Below are positions 47,880-58,056 of a DNA stretch of 64,000 bases, in pieces. Location: NCBI GenBank assembly GCA_016936015.1, contig JAFGPV010000091.1, positions 56,687 through 120,686 on the forward strand, in the 5' to 3' direction. Below the pieces are notes generated by a model, which did not search any database, was not told the origin of the DNA, and was given only the letters and a program-made list of their open reading frames with translations. Source of the DNA: Pirellulales bacterium (GTDB taxonomy: Bacteria > Planctomycetota > Planctomycetia > Pirellulales > Thermoguttaceae). The position numbers and the translations under genes were made by a program. Numbering within the stretch: the first letter of the stretch is position 1; each line of letters begins with the position of its first letter.

Positions 47880-49208
47880 ATGTGGCATAAATTGATTTTC
47901 AATGCGGGATATACTCTCAAACGTCCCAGGCTCTTGAAGTATTTCTACGAATTCCAGAAATCTCAATGGTTTCCCTTTGAACGCTTGAAAGAAACGCAGG
48001 ATCGTCAACTCCAAAAGATGGTTGACTTTGCTTTTCATTGTGTCCCATATTATACTAAACTCTTCAAGCAATTGCATCTCGTGCCGACGGATATATCGAG
48101 TGTCGAGCATCTCGTTAAATTGCCGATATTAACGAAACACATCATTAAAGAGAATGCCTGCGATTTTATTCCTATAAAAATCAATTCCATCCATTTCATC
48201 AACGGTTCTACCGGCGGTTCTACGGGCGTGCCGTTCAAGTATCGACTCGAGAAAGCCGACTACGAAAGAGGCGTTGCTCTACTGTATCGAGGATGGAGTT
48301 ACGCAGGCTACCGGTTGGGAGATCCAGTTGCCATTCTCGCAGGTTCTTCACTGATTCCTGCCACGGCTCAGGACATGAAGAAAAAATTACAGAGCTATTT
48401 TCTCAACATGCGCGCGTATTCGTCTTATGAAATGAGTGAAGAGAATCTGCTGAAATATTATCATGACATCCAACGACGAAAACCGTACTTCATCCGAGGC
48501 TATGCTTCCTCGATCTATCTTTTCGCCAAATTCATCCAGGACAACAGCCTGAAGTTAAAAATTTCCTTGAAGGCGGTATTCACCACAGCAGAGAAATTAC
48601 TAAAAAAACAAAGGCAAGTCATCGAAGGCGTATTCGGTGTGAAAGTGTTTGACAATTACGGCCTCCATGACGGGGGCATAACAGCCCATGAATGCGAGAA
48701 ACATTGTGGAATGCACATCGATATGGAAAGGTCTATTTTAGAATGTGTGGATGAGCAAGGTAATCAAACGATCGATTGTTCCGGAAAAATTCTGGCTACA
48801 AGTCTATATAACTTTGCCATGCCTTTCCTGCGATACGAAACAGGAGACAACGGCAGTATTTCCTTGGCCAAATGTTCCTGTGGAAGAGAAATGCCGATGC
48901 TCAAGGAAATCGAGGGACGCCTCACGGACTATTTGAAGTTGAACAATATCGTCATTGGAAGCCCGGTGTTGACGATTCTGATGGGCAAATGTGACATCGT
49001 TCAATATCAAATCATTCAAACTGATGCCAATTCGATCCTCTGTAAAATCATCAAGGAGCCGTTGTACACTCCGGATCAGGAACAATTCATCAGAGACTCA
49101 TTTTTCACGCACGTCGGAAAAATAAATATTTCGTTCGAGTATGTTGACTCGATACCAACCACCCAGGCGGGAAAGTATAAATTCATTATCAACAATGTGG
49201 TTCAATAA
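47880..49208 (+). CDS. CapK/PaaK-like adenylate-forming enzyme
   Basis: 442 residues from the ATG at 47880 (TTG at 47868 is rejected). The adenylation P-loop is NGSTGGSTGVPFKY, a later block DNYGLHDGG takes the place of the A5 motif, and RYETGDNG matches the A7 core. A CSCGREMPML pair may bind zinc. PaaK activates phenylacetate, while CapK-type members occur in capsule loci, where the acyl substrate is unknown. The gene is AT-rich and sits beside a transposase scar. Acylation of a sugar or an unusual acid is a reasonable guess only. Confidence 0.85.
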   Translation: MWHKLIFNAGYTLKRPRLLKYFYEFQKSQWFPFERLKETQDRQLQKMVDFAFHCVPYYTKLFKQLHLVPTDISSVEHLVKLPILTKHIIKENACDFIPIKINSIHFINGSTGGSTGVPFKYRLEKADYERGVALLYRGWSYAGYRLGDPVAILAGSSLIPATAQDMKKKLQSYFLNMRAYSSYEMSEENLLKYYHDIQRRKPYFIRGYASSIYLFAKFIQDNSLKLKISLKAVFTTAEKLLKKQRQVIEGVFGVKVFDNYGLHDGGITAHECEKHCGMHIDMERSILECVDEQGNQTIDCSGKILATSLYNFAMPFLRYETGDNGSISLAKCSCGREMPMLKEIEGRLTDYLKLNNIVIGSPVLTILMGKCDIVQYQIIQTDANSILCKIIKEPLYTPDQEQFIRDSFFTHVGKINISFEYVDSIPTTQAGKYKFIINNVVQ

Positions 49209-49298
49209 ACGGGAGTGTTATCCTCGGCAAGAGGCTTCCTCCCTTGGATGAGCCGCATCGTCCGTCCTCAACCCGTTGGATTCTATTAGAGAATATCC

Positions 49299-50618
49299 AT
49301 GACGATGCAACGACAACATCAATACAGTCCAAAAGAAAACGTAATGGTCAGCTTGTCCGTTGCTATGCTCTATACTTTACCGATCGTCGGCTACCCGGCG
49401 ATATCAATTCTGCCGACCATCATCGGTGTTGACAGCCGAATAGTTACCATACCGTTCCGTGCGGCGGTTATGGGTTTCAGCCTTTTCATGCTAGGCATCG
49501 GAATCCTCGGCGTAGTGAAAATGTACAAAGGATGGCTCTGGCTTCCCGCTATTATTCTCTGGTTGGCATATATGTTTCGTCTCATCAACGAGTCTCCGGT
49601 TGCTCCACTTTGGGAGTCGCTCTCATTCGTCTTGGGCGTTGTAGGCATACCGATGTTGGCATTGGCCATTTATCCGTCGCGTCGCACTCTTTGGTGGGCG
49701 CAACTGTTGATCATGTTGGTGAGCACCATTCCCTGTTTTTTTGCCTCCCGATTCGGCGGTCTCGAAGAGTGGACTGGCACTTTTGGCCGTGCGCAGTTCT
49801 ATGCTCTGAACAACATGAATCTCGCTCGGGTCGCCTCCGCCGGCGCTATCGCCAGTATGTCCATCGTCCTCTTCCCCTCGCGCCCCAATCCAAGCCTTCT
49901 CATAAGAATCCTGGCTTGGGTCGTCTTTTTCTTTACATGCTACGTCACTATCGGAACCGCGTCGCGAGGTCCCCTTGTCTCTTTGATATTGGTGCTTTTC
50001 TTGATGGCTTGGTTGGCGTTCCGCCGCAAGGGAAGCTTCAAAATGCTGTTATTCACTCTGGTCCTTATGATCTGTGGTTTGGGCTATGCTTTTACGAAGA
50101 TGGAGGGAAGGTCTTTTCATGAAAAAATGTCAGGATTAGTTGTCGTTCAACGTTTCGAGTCGCATGAATTGACTGATCAATGGCGAGTCAGTGCGTTTAT
50201 TCGGGCATTCCACCAGTTTTTAGACAGCCCGGTCATCGGTTCCTCGATCTTTTTGGAGGATGACATGCAAGGGGTCATGTGCCATAGCATGTATCTCGAG
50301 TGTTTGACGGCAACTGGGATTATCGGCGGTATTCCGATGCTCCTCATTGTAATAGCCAGTCTCCGATCATGCTGGATTATTATTCGAGATCACCCTTCAG
50401 CCCTGTGGGTGACGATGATATTTTTTCTTTTTTTCATTGGCTCCATTTTTTCCAGCACTGTGTTCAGTAATCAGCAAGTCTATGGATATTTTTTTGCCGT
50501 AATTGCAATCGCACACTCGCCGCAACTGCTCTCGTGCAATGCGAAACATCCAAATTTGCCTTTCAGTGTGAATTCCAACGATTTCAGATTTAATCCTATC
50601 AGGCGAGCAGCTACATGA
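49299..50618 (+). CDS. O-antigen ligase/polymerase-like membrane protein (Wzy candidate)
   Basis: 439 residues with about eleven membrane helices. A large periplasmic loop lies at about 275-325, followed by CHSMYLECLTATGIIGG, matching the H-x-x-x-L-x-x-x-x-x-x-G-x-x-G pattern of the Wzy_C family. TASRGPLVSL is the other typical block. It probably polymerises lipid-linked repeat units in the periplasm. AT-rich like its neighbours. Its stop overlaps the ATG of the next glycosyltransferase. Ligase and polymerase functions cannot be separated by sequence. Confidence 0.84.
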   Translation: MTMQRQHQYSPKENVMVSLSVAMLYTLPIVGYPAISILPTIIGVDSRIVTIPFRAAVMGFSLFMLGIGILGVVKMYKGWLWLPAIILWLAYMFRLINESPVAPLWESLSFVLGVVGIPMLALAIYPSRRTLWWAQLLIMLVSTIPCFFASRFGGLEEWTGTFGRAQFYALNNMNLARVASAGAIASMSIVLFPSRPNPSLLIRILAWVVFFFTCYVTIGTASRGPLVSLILVLFLMAWLAFRRKGSFKMLLFTLVLMICGLGYAFTKMEGRSFHEKMSGLVVVQRFESHELTDQWRVSAFIRAFHQFLDSPVIGSSIFLEDDMQGVMCHSMYLECLTATGIIGGIPMLLIVIASLRSCWIIIRDHPSALWVTMIFFLFFIGSIFSSTVFSNQQVYGYFFAVIAIAHSPQLLSCNAKHPNLPFSVNSNDFRFNPIRRAAT

Positions 50619-51742
50619 GACCTCCTAAGATGCGAGTTTGCATTCTGTCCAGCAGTCATCTCTGGAATGATCAACGCATTTTTCACAAACAAGCGATCAG
50701 TCTTAGCACAGCCGGATATGAAGTCGTTATAGTCGCTCAAGCTGATCAGCCCAACGTTATCGATTCCATTAAAGTCATCCCTTTGAAGAAAACAAATAAT
50801 CATTACAAACGATATGCAATAAACGTGTTTCGGGCTTTTTGGTTGGCAATGCGCAATAAGGCGGAAGTTTATCATATTCACGATCCAGAGTTACTCTTCA
50901 TTGCAATCATTCTTCGAATGTTTGGCAGACGTGTAATATACGACTCGCATGAAGATTATCAGGAAAAACTGAAATCCAAGGGGTGGAAGGGAAAGTGCTT
51001 GTCTGTTGTCTGGAGACCATGGGAAGCTTTCGCCAGCTTTATAATGAGCCATAATATTGTCGCTGACTCTCAAACGTTTCATAAATTTCCAAAAAACAAA
51101 ACCACTATAATAACAAATTACGTGCCGTTGCGTTTCGCAAATAATGCCTCATCCACCATCCATAACGGACCATTTATAATTATTTATGTAGGTTCTATTT
51201 CGTATGACCGAGGAATCGGCAAAGCCATAGAAGCATTGAATGCACTTCCCTTTCCCGACGTGGAAATTCATTTAGCGGGTGCGATCTCGGACACCTTTTT
51301 GGCGGATGAGATTTCGAAACATCCAAAAGTTTTCTATCATGGACATTTGCCTTGGCTTAAAATCAATGAACTTTTGGCTCAAGCTGATATAGGCATCGTA
51401 CTTCTACAACCCATTTCGGCATATCTCTATTGTCCAGGCGAAAACTGTGTCAAACTTTTCGAGTACATGTCGATGGGATTGCCTGTGCTTATTTCCAACT
51501 TTCCCAAACTAAAAACGTTTATCGAATCTTGCGGCGCCGGATTGGCCGTTGACCCAACAGACTCGACTGCGATTGCCAAGGCGATTATGCGATTGCACAA
51601 CGATCCTGAATTGCGACGGGTCATGGGCGAAAACGGTAAGCGAACCGTACGCGAGAAGTACTGCTGGGAACGTGAAGAACCCAAGTTGCTAGACGTCTAT
51701 AGAACCGTCTTGGCTACCGACCGTCACCAGCGACGCTGTTAG
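50615..51742 (+). CDS. Glycosyltransferase family 4 (GT-B fold)
   Basis: 375 residues; ATG at 50615 overlaps the previous TGA. A GT-B enzyme with N-terminal FHKQAISLSTAGYEV and the C-terminal GT1 motif CVKLFEYMSMGLPVLIS, followed by GAGLAVDPTDS. The second Glu of the E-x7-E signature appears as Asp-rich sequence in this region. It transfers a sugar from a nucleotide donor to the growing lipid-linked unit, retaining anomeric configuration. It is the last gene of the AT-rich block; base composition changes sharply after it. Confidence 0.88.
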   Translation: MRPPKMRVCILSSSHLWNDQRIFHKQAISLSTAGYEVVIVAQADQPNVIDSIKVIPLKKTNNHYKRYAINVFRAFWLAMRNKAEVYHIHDPELLFIAIILRMFGRRVIYDSHEDYQEKLKSKGWKGKCLSVVWRPWEAFASFIMSHNIVADSQTFHKFPKNKTTIITNYVPLRFANNASSTIHNGPFIIIYVGSISYDRGIGKAIEALNALPFPDVEIHLAGAISDTFLADEISKHPKVFYHGHLPWLKINELLAQADIGIVLLQPISAYLYCPGENCVKLFEYMSMGLPVLISNFPKLKTFIESCGAGLAVDPTDSTAIAKAIMRLHNDPELRRVMGENGKRTVREKYCWEREEPKLLDVYRTVLATDRHQRRC

Positions 51743-51787
51743 AACAAAATAATTCCGTACAATCCTATCAGTAAAACGTCGATAGCG

Positions 51788-53068
51788 ATGAGAATCTGTC
51801 TGGCAACGATCGGTGAGCCTGTGCCGGTGCAAGAAGGCGCGCACGACCGGCTGCACCGCACCGGTTACTTCGCACGCTTCCTCGCCCAACACGGTCATAC
51901 GGTCACCTGGTGGACTTCGACCTTCGACCACTTTCGCAAGAGGCACCTCTTCGACGACGATACGACGCAACGGGGCGACGAACGGTTGACCATCCGTCTG
52001 CTGCATGGTTGCGGCTATCGTTCGAACCTTTCGCTGGCGCGGTTTCGCGACCATCGCCAGATCGCCCGAAAGTTTGCGGCGCTGATCGAGGCCGAGGCGG
52101 ATCCGCCGGACATTCTCGTGGCGGCCCTGCCGACGATCGAACTGTGCCTGGAGGCGATCCGCTACGGCAAGCGTCGTCAGAAACCCGTCGTGCTCGACAT
52201 GCGCGACATGTGGCCCGACATTTTTGCCGACCATCTGCCGGCCCCGGCCCGGCCGTTAGCCCGGCTGGTGCTCCGCCCGATGTTCCGCGACGCACGGCGG
52301 GCCTGTGCCGGGGCGACGGCCATCACAGGCATCACCGAGGCCTTTGTCGACTGGGGGCTTCAGCGGGGCAACCGCCCCAGGTCACCGCTGGACAGGGCCT
52401 TTCCGATGGGATATATTTCCCAGGCTCCATCAGAAGACAAAATTCGCGCCGCCGAGCATTTCTGGTCGGAACAGGGGATTCCCGCAAATCCGGCTTTTCC
52501 TGTGGCCGTCTTCGTGGGCACACTCGGTAGGCAATTCGACCTGGAGACGGTAATTGCCGCGGCCCGGAAACTTTCCGCTCAAAATCATCCCCTCCGATTT
52601 CTCATCTGCGGCACGGGCGACCGGTTGGACCACTACCGGCAGATGGCGGCGGGACTGCAAAACGTGACGTTTCCCGGCTGGGTGGACGCGGCGAAAATCC
52701 ACGTGCTGATGCGCCGCGCAACGATCGGATTGGATCCGTTACCCGACCGTTACGACTTCCTGGCCACGATCAACAACAAGGCCATCGAGTACATGAGCGC
52801 CGGCTTGCCGATTCTCTCCAGCCCCGCCAGGGGAGTGCTCGCCGACTTGCTGGCTTCGGAGCAGTGCGGCATGAGCTATGACATCGGCGACGTCGACGGA
52901 CTTACCGACTTGCTGGCCCGCACCACCCGCGATTGCAACTTGGCTCGTAGCCTGGCCGATAACGCCCAGCGCGTCTTCCGCGAGAAATTCACCGCGGAAA
53001 AGGTGTACGGAGCCATGATGGCCTATCTGCAGGAAATCGCCGTTACATTCCCCGAGGGCAAACCGTGA
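51788..53068 (+). CDS. Glycosyltransferase family 4 (WcaI/WbuB-like)
   Basis: 426 residues, GC-rich in contrast to the preceding gene. The N-terminal domain has YFARFLAQHGHTVTWWTS, then VLDMRDMWPDI, a hallmark of WbuB-type fucosamine transferases. The C-terminal donor domain includes AIEYMSAGLPILSS and a GT1 signature. It probably adds an amino-deoxysugar to the repeat unit. Its TGA overlaps the GTG start of the methyltransferase that follows. Confidence 0.88.
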   Translation: MRICLATIGEPVPVQEGAHDRLHRTGYFARFLAQHGHTVTWWTSTFDHFRKRHLFDDDTTQRGDERLTIRLLHGCGYRSNLSLARFRDHRQIARKFAALIEAEADPPDILVAALPTIELCLEAIRYGKRRQKPVVLDMRDMWPDIFADHLPAPARPLARLVLRPMFRDARRACAGATAITGITEAFVDWGLQRGNRPRSPLDRAFPMGYISQAPSEDKIRAAEHFWSEQGIPANPAFPVAVFVGTLGRQFDLETVIAAARKLSAQNHPLRFLICGTGDRLDHYRQMAAGLQNVTFPGWVDAAKIHVLMRRATIGLDPLPDRYDFLATINNKAIEYMSAGLPILSSPARGVLADLLASEQCGMSYDIGDVDGLTDLLARTTRDCNLARSLADNAQRVFREKFTAEKVYGAMMAYLQEIAVTFPEGKP

Positions 53069-53775
53069 CCACTGAAACGTCGACGCAACAATGGTACGAG
53101 GACTACTACCGCAAGAAAGGCGCGGACCGGAACGACCTTCGCACCAACCGCGGGGTGCTTTTTCAGACGCTTGCCTCGGAGGCCTCGCTGGTGCGGGCGG
53201 CGGCGGCGATCCGTCACGATCCCGCGGCCGCTCTTGTCCTGGATGTCGGTTGCGGAGGCGGAGGCGACCTTTTTCAGTTATTACGGCTGGGATACCAACC
53301 AGAAAACATCGTCGGAATCGACATCCTTACGGAACGGCTCGATAAGGCAAAACTGCTCTATCCGCAAATGCGTTTCATTCAAGGCGACGCAAGCCGCATG
53401 GATTTCGCCGACGACAGTTTCGATCTCCTGTTCGAATCCGGCATGTTTGCCACGCTTCCGGACGACGCGCTCAGCGCCGCGATCGCCCGGGAAATGGTTC
53501 GCGTCTGTAAAACCGGCGGCTATTTGCTGCTGGTCGATTGGCGCACGCCGAAACCGAGCGATCCGAACTACAAGGCCCTCTCGCGGCGCCGGCTTGCGGA
53601 GTTGTTTGCCGTCGGCCGGGGAGTGGAAATCGTGAAAATTTGCCGCGGCGCCCTCGTCCCCCCCTTGGGGCGATTCCTTTCGCGATGGCTGCCCAGCGCC
53701 TATTTCGCCACGGCTGCCGTCTTTCCTTTCCTGGTAGGTCAAGTGTCGTACGTCTTGAAAAAGCAGCCTTCCTGA
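53065..53775 (+). CDS. Class I SAM-dependent methyltransferase
   Basis: 236 residues from a GTG that overlaps the previous stop. Motif I is LDVGCGGGGDLFQ, then an acidic motif II GIDILTERLD and FIQGDASRMDFAD at motif III. Such enzymes in sugar loci usually methylate a hydroxyl of the repeat unit. The final 25 residues are hydrophobic (STAYF/AVFPFLVG region), which may attach it to the membrane. The acceptor is unknown. Confidence 0.85.
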   Translation: MTTETSTQQWYEDYYRKKGADRNDLRTNRGVLFQTLASEASLVRAAAAIRHDPAAALVLDVGCGGGGDLFQLLRLGYQPENIVGIDILTERLDKAKLLYPQMRFIQGDASRMDFADDSFDLLFESGMFATLPDDALSAAIAREMVRVCKTGGYLLLVDWRTPKPSDPNYKALSRRRLAELFAVGRGVEIVKICRGALVPPLGRFLSRWLPSAYFATAAVFPFLVGQVSYVLKKQPS

Positions 53776-53799
53776 CGCACATTTGAGCTGGAGTTTTTT

Positions 53800-54486
53800 G
53801 TGTTAAAACGTCTTTTCGACATTTTCGTCAGCGGCATCGGATTACTGGTGTTCTCGCCGCTATTGGCCGCCCTTGCCGTCTGGATCAAGCGGGATTCGCC
53901 AGGCCCGGTGTTTTATCGGGGTTGGCGGGCCGGGCGATACGGCAAGCCGTTTCAGATTTACAAGTTCCGCTCGATGGTCACCAACGCCGATCAGATCGGC
54001 GGGCCGACGACCTCCGGCGACGATCCGCGGGTAACCCGCAGCGGCCGCTTCGTACGGCGATTCAAACTCGATGAACTTTCCCAACTGATCAACGTGTTTC
54101 GAGGCGACATGAGCCTCGTCGGTCCTCGGCCGGAAGTCGTGGACAAGGCGGAGCAGTTCGACGAGGAGGCCCGCAAGACCCTGAGCATTCGTCCCGGCAT
54201 CACCGACTGGGCCTCGATCTGGAATTCCGACGAGGGCGGCGTGCTGGCGGGGACAGCCGATCCTGACGCGGTCTATCAGCAGGTCATTTTTCCCACGAAA
54301 CTCAAGCTGCAGTTGTACTATCTCGACCATCACGGCTTTTTCGGCGACATCAAGATTATTTTTTACACCCTGTTGCGGATTTTAAGAAAAAGTTGGAGGC
54401 CGAAGGAGCTGAAAGACTATCCGACCTTCGAGCAGTTGCGCGCGGAGGCGGAGAAGTTCATCGCTCCGGAGTCTTCCCTAAAGTAA
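53800..54486 (+). CDS. Initiating undecaprenyl-phosphate sugar-phosphate transferase (WcaJ/PglC type)
   Basis: 228 residues from a GTG with GGAG six bases upstream. It has an N-terminal membrane helix and the small monotopic catalytic core: KRDSPGPVFYRGWR, KFRSM, and DELSQLINVFRGDMSLVGPRP. Being short, it is a PglC-like form without the multi-helix region of WbaP. It transfers a sugar 1-phosphate to the lipid carrier, the first step of repeat-unit assembly. The 144-base gap after it has no supported gene. Confidence 0.92.
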   Translation: MLKRLFDIFVSGIGLLVFSPLLAALAVWIKRDSPGPVFYRGWRAGRYGKPFQIYKFRSMVTNADQIGGPTTSGDDPRVTRSGRFVRRFKLDELSQLINVFRGDMSLVGPRPEVVDKAEQFDEEARKTLSIRPGITDWASIWNSDEGGVLAGTADPDAVYQQVIFPTKLKLQLYYLDHHGFFGDIKIIFYTLLRILRKSWRPKELKDYPTFEQLRAEAEKFIAPESSLK

Positions 54487-54630
54487 GCGCATGATGAAAT
54501 GTGTCCTCATGGCCGGCCATGCGGTATTCATCGGCAACGGCCTGGGGCTTTTCTTCATCGGCGGCGACTGCGGGCGGACGAATCAGGACTAGAGAACTTT
54601 ATGTATCGCTTTTTTTAACGGACGACGATC

Positions 54631-55419
54631 ATGCTGCACGGTCAAAAAGTGGTAGTCGTGATGCCCGCCTATAAGGCTGAACGAACGCTCCAGCAAACTC
54701 TCGACAACATTCCGCGCGAAATTGTCGACAACATCATCCTGGTCGACGACGCCAGCAGCGACGAAACGGCCGACCTCGCCCGAAAACTAGGTCTCGAAGT
54801 CTTTGTACACAACCAGAATCTCGGCTACGGGGCCAATCAGAAGACCTGTTACCGCGAGGCGCTGGCTCTCGGCGCGGACATTGTCGTGATGCTGCACCCG
54901 GATTACCAGTACGAGCCGCGGCTGGTTACGGCCATGGCGGGAATGATCGCCTCGGAAGTCTACGACGTCGTGCTCGGATCGCGGATCCTCGGCAATACCG
55001 CCATCCAGGGAGGGATGCCGTTCTACAAGTACTGCTCCAACCGCGTGCTTACCTTGTTCCAGAACATCCTCATGGGCGTAAAACTTTCCGAATACCACAC
55101 GGGCTATCGCGCATTTTCCCGCAAGGTTCTCGAGGCCTTGCCGCTCTTGGCCAACTCCGACGATTTCATCTTCGATAACCAGATGCTCGCGCAAGCGGTC
55201 GCCTTCCAATTTCGCATCGGCGAGATCAGTTGTCCCACCCGCTATTTCGCCGAGGCCAGCTCGATCAACTTCCGGCGGTCCTTGGTTTACGGACTGGGCG
55301 TTGTGCTGACCAGCGTGAAATACCGTCTTTGGAAATGGAAACTGTCCCAAAGCAAATTATTCAATTCCTCCCCCACTCTGCGGCTGATGTCCGACTATTA
55401 TCGTTCGAGAAAGACGTAA
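54631..55419 (+). CDS. Glycosyltransferase family 2 (dolichyl-phosphate-mannose-synthase-like)
   Basis: 262 residues. GT-A fold with [27 protein letters not shown] and [10 protein letters not shown], where the Asp of HPD takes the metal-binding place. [10 protein letters not shown] and a final [15 protein letters not shown] block place it near DPM-synthase-type enzymes. It may use an undecaprenyl-phosphate acceptor and feed the GT-C membrane enzyme at 56448. There is no C-terminal membrane domain. Confidence 0.88.
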   Translation: MLHGQKVVVVMPAYKAERTLQQTLDNIPREIVDNIILVDDASSDETADLARKLGLEVFVHNQNLGYGANQKTCYREALALGADIVVMLHPDYQYEPRLVTAMAGMIASEVYDVVLGSRILGNTAIQGGMPFYKYCSNRVLTLFQNILMGVKLSEYHTGYRAFSRKVLEALPLLANSDDFIFDNQMLAQAVAFQFRIGEISCPTRYFAEASSINFRRSLVYGLGVVLTSVKYRLWKWKLSQSKLFNSSPTLRLMSDYYRSRKT

Positions 55420-55459
55420 GAGGCCGTCGCATTGGCGCCTGGATTGTCCGAGTAATCAC

Positions 55460-56446
55460 ATGATGAACCCCCCTTCTCCGCCGCATCAGGAAATTGATCG
55501 GACCTGCACGTTTTGCGGAGCCGAGCAGCCCAACGGCATTTTCGCCGTCGCCCACAGCCGGAGCAAGGTCTATCAGTTCCAACGTTGTCCAAGTTGTCAC
55601 GCCGTGTATTTATGGCCCAAACCCACGGCGGAAGAACTCGCCCAGGCCTACGACGAGGCTTATTACGGCGAAGGAGCCACGAAATTTCCCCCGATCATCG
55701 AGCGGGCCATCAACCGCTTTCGGCGCGGCCGGGCGCGTCGCGTGCAACGCCTGGTGCGTCCCCCGGCCCGGGTCTTGGACGTCGGCTGCGGGAATGGCGG
55801 TTTTCTGGGGCATCTCATCGACTGGGGATATGAGTCCTACGGAATCGAGCTGCCGGGCAAAGCCGCGGATCGGGCGTCGCAAATCGCCGATCTCCACCTT
55901 CAAGTTCGCGCCCTCTCGGAAGACGACTTTTCCCCCGCCTTCTTCGACGCGGCGTGTATCTGGCATGTTTTCGAACACCTGCCGGATCCGCAACGCACGT
56001 TGCGGATCCTGGAAAAGATCGTGCGTCCCTCAGGATACGTGCTGATGTCGCTGCCCAACATCGACAGCCTTCAAAGCCGCCTTTTCCGCGGCAACTGGTT
56101 CCACCTGGATCCGCCGAGGCACCTGGTTTTTCTGGGCGTCGCGGATCTGACCGCCGCGATGGACCGGCACGGCTTCCGGCGTTTGTCCGTCCGGCATTTT
56201 CAACTCGAGCAAAACGTCATCGGATTTCAGCAAAGCCTGATGAATTGGCTGACGCCGGAGAGGGACGCGTTGTTTGAGTTCCTCAAAGGAAATCCCCGCT
56301 ACATCGAACGCTGTTCCCCCTGGAACGTCGCTTTCCAGAAACTCTACTGGATCACGACTTTCCCTCTCTTCGGCATCCTGGCTGCGGCCGAAGCGGCGAT
56401 GCGGTGCGGCGGAACCGTGGAGTTGATCTTTCAAAAAAAAGAGTAA
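55460..56446 (+). CDS. SAM-dependent methyltransferase with N-terminal zinc-binding segment
   Basis: 328 residues; two consecutive ATGs at 55460. An N-terminal zinc-ribbon-like pair (CTFCGAE and RCPSCHAVYL) precedes a class I methyltransferase with LDVGCGNGGFLGHL and WHVFEHLPDPQ. This layout is found in NovU/CmcJ-like and related sugar C-methyltransferases and in O-antigen loci. It could methylate a keto-deoxysugar made from the RfbB product, but that is inference. It is followed one base later by the GT-C gene. Confidence 0.85.
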   Translation: MMNPPSPPHQEIDRTCTFCGAEQPNGIFAVAHSRSKVYQFQRCPSCHAVYLWPKPTAEELAQAYDEAYYGEGATKFPPIIERAINRFRRGRARRVQRLVRPPARVLDVGCGNGGFLGHLIDWGYESYGIELPGKAADRASQIADLHLQVRALSEDDFSPAFFDAACIWHVFEHLPDPQRTLRILEKIVRPSGYVLMSLPNIDSLQSRLFRGNWFHLDPPRHLVFLGVADLTAAMDRHGFRRLSVRHFQLEQNVIGFQQSLMNWLTPERDALFEFLKGNPRYIERCSPWNVAFQKLYWITTFPLFGILAAAEAAMRCGGTVELIFQKKE

Positions 56447-56447
56447 A

Positions 56448-58034
56448 TTGACGAACATTTTTCAACCACTGGATTCTTCATCCAAGTCAAGGGAAGGAAT
56501 GTTGACCGCATCATCAGCTCCAACCGATCGTCCCTTCGTTCCGCGCGGGGAGAAGTTCTTTCTGTTCGGAATTCTTGCGGCTTTCCTGACCGTTAATTTC
56601 GCAACGGGCGACCGTTGTCCGATCCCCACCGTGGACGAAGTCGTATTTGTCGATCCCGCCGCGAGCCTCTATTTCGGCCAAGGATTCCGTTCCACCACCG
56701 GCTTTACGCAAGATCACCAATCTTTCGTGGTCCACTACGGGCCGTTTTATCCGTTTTTGTTGTACGAGTGGATGCGCATTTTCGGGTTTGGATGCCTCGC
56801 CGTTCGCAGTCTGAGCTACCTTTTGATGGCAATAACGGCGGTGTTCGTCTGGCTCTTTGTACGGAGGCAACGTCTGATCAACCAGCCGGTGTGGCGACTC
56901 GTGCTGGTGGGGTTGATACTCAGCAGTTTTGGAATCACCCATTCGTATCGGATGGGCCGCGTGGACAGCCTGGCCATGGCAATTGCCGCCTCCGCGCTGC
57001 TGGCGGCAACGCTTCCCGGCACCTTCCGCCGCCTGGCCGTCATCGGTTTCATCGCCGTGTGGATGCCGATTACCTCTCCGGTGCTGCCGGTGTATGCGGC
57101 CATTCTCTCCTTGATCGTGCTGGCCTACGACAAGCGGCGCTGGCGGGAAGTGGCGGCCGGGGCCGTCGGAGTGCTGCTGGGGGGAGTATTCCTCTTCCTC
57201 TTTTACAGTTGGCACGGCGTCTGGGAAAATTATTTTTTCTCCAGCATTCTCGGCTCGGTCAAGAATGAAATTCGAAACGAATCTCTCCAGGAGCGGATCG
57301 GCGGGATTGTGAAGGATCCAAGCTTCATGATCTGCTATGCCCTTCTGGCCGGCTTGGCTCTCAGGGAATGGGCCGCAGGCCGGTTTACCTGGCGTTCTCC
57401 GATTGGATTCGGCGTTATCGCGGGGGCATCCATTCCGGGAATCCTGTTCCTGCTTGGCCATTACCCCGCCTATTACAGTTGGCTGGGGATGATTCCCGTC
57501 GCCGTCTGCCTCTGTGCGTCCCTCGAACAAGTCTGGCCCCGGCTGCGATCCCGCACCGCTCGAATTTTCATCTCCGGCGCCCTGGGGATTGCCTTTTTGG
57601 GACTGCCTTTGTTTGTGGGACTTGCTCTTGCCGCTTGGAGCGACCGGGATCCCTCGCGGGTGGAGGCCGTGGCCCGGCGAAACATCAAACCTTCCGATTG
57701 GGTGCGATGCCCGAACGCCGCTTATTACGCCGTAAGGCGTCATACGAGAATGACGTTTTGCGGCATGTACCGCTTGACGGAAAAGGAGAAAAAACAGATT
57801 AACGTGGTCCTCACCTTGCCGGGATCCGCCGAGAAATTATCGAAAGAGTACGGGGGCAAGTGGCGCAACTCGGGAGATGGAGTCCTCTCGGCTTGCGGGC
57901 CGTTGTACATCCCCAAGATACGGTTCTACTTGAACCAGTTATATTACTTCCAGTTGTATCGCCGTGTTGAATCCGGGGGTCTGCCGTGGTACGAGGCCGC
58001 CCCTTCATCGACGAAACCTGAATCCCACCGTTAA
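56448..58034 (+). CDS. GT-C type membrane glycosyltransferase (family 39-like)
   Basis: 528 residues from a TTG at 56448; the ATG at 56499 is the alternative but has its purine stretch too close. About ten membrane helices. The first periplasmic loop carries TVDEVVFVDPA, where Asp-Glu is the GT-C catalytic motif. Such enzymes take sugar from a polyprenyl-phosphate donor and add it on the periplasmic side, possibly the product of the GT2 enzyme at 54631. The C-terminal 90 residues are soluble. Confidence 0.75.
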   Translation: MTNIFQPLDSSSKSREGMLTASSAPTDRPFVPRGEKFFLFGILAAFLTVNFATGDRCPIPTVDEVVFVDPAASLYFGQGFRSTTGFTQDHQSFVVHYGPFYPFLLYEWMRIFGFGCLAVRSLSYLLMAITAVFVWLFVRRQRLINQPVWRLVLVGLILSSFGITHSYRMGRVDSLAMAIAASALLAATLPGTFRRLAVIGFIAVWMPITSPVLPVYAAILSLIVLAYDKRRWREVAAGAVGVLLGGVFLFLFYSWHGVWENYFFSSILGSVKNEIRNESLQERIGGIVKDPSFMICYALLAGLALREWAAGRFTWRSPIGFGVIAGASIPGILFLLGHYPAYYSWLGMIPVAVCLCASLEQVWPRLRSRTARIFISGALGIAFLGLPLFVGLALAAWSDRDPSRVEAVARRNIKPSDWVRCPNAAYYAVRRHTRMTFCGMYRLTEKEKKQINVVLTLPGSAEKLSKEYGGKWRNSGDGVLSACGPLYIPKIRFYLNQLYYFQLYRRVESGGLPWYEAAPSSTKPESHR

Positions 58035-58056
58035 AACCTTAATGAGAGATCCCGTC

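Noticed and set aside
54491..54592. 33-codon ORF between the sugar-phosphate transferase and the GT2 gene
   Set aside because: No ribosome-binding site and too short to support; hydrophobic Gly-rich residues could be chance.
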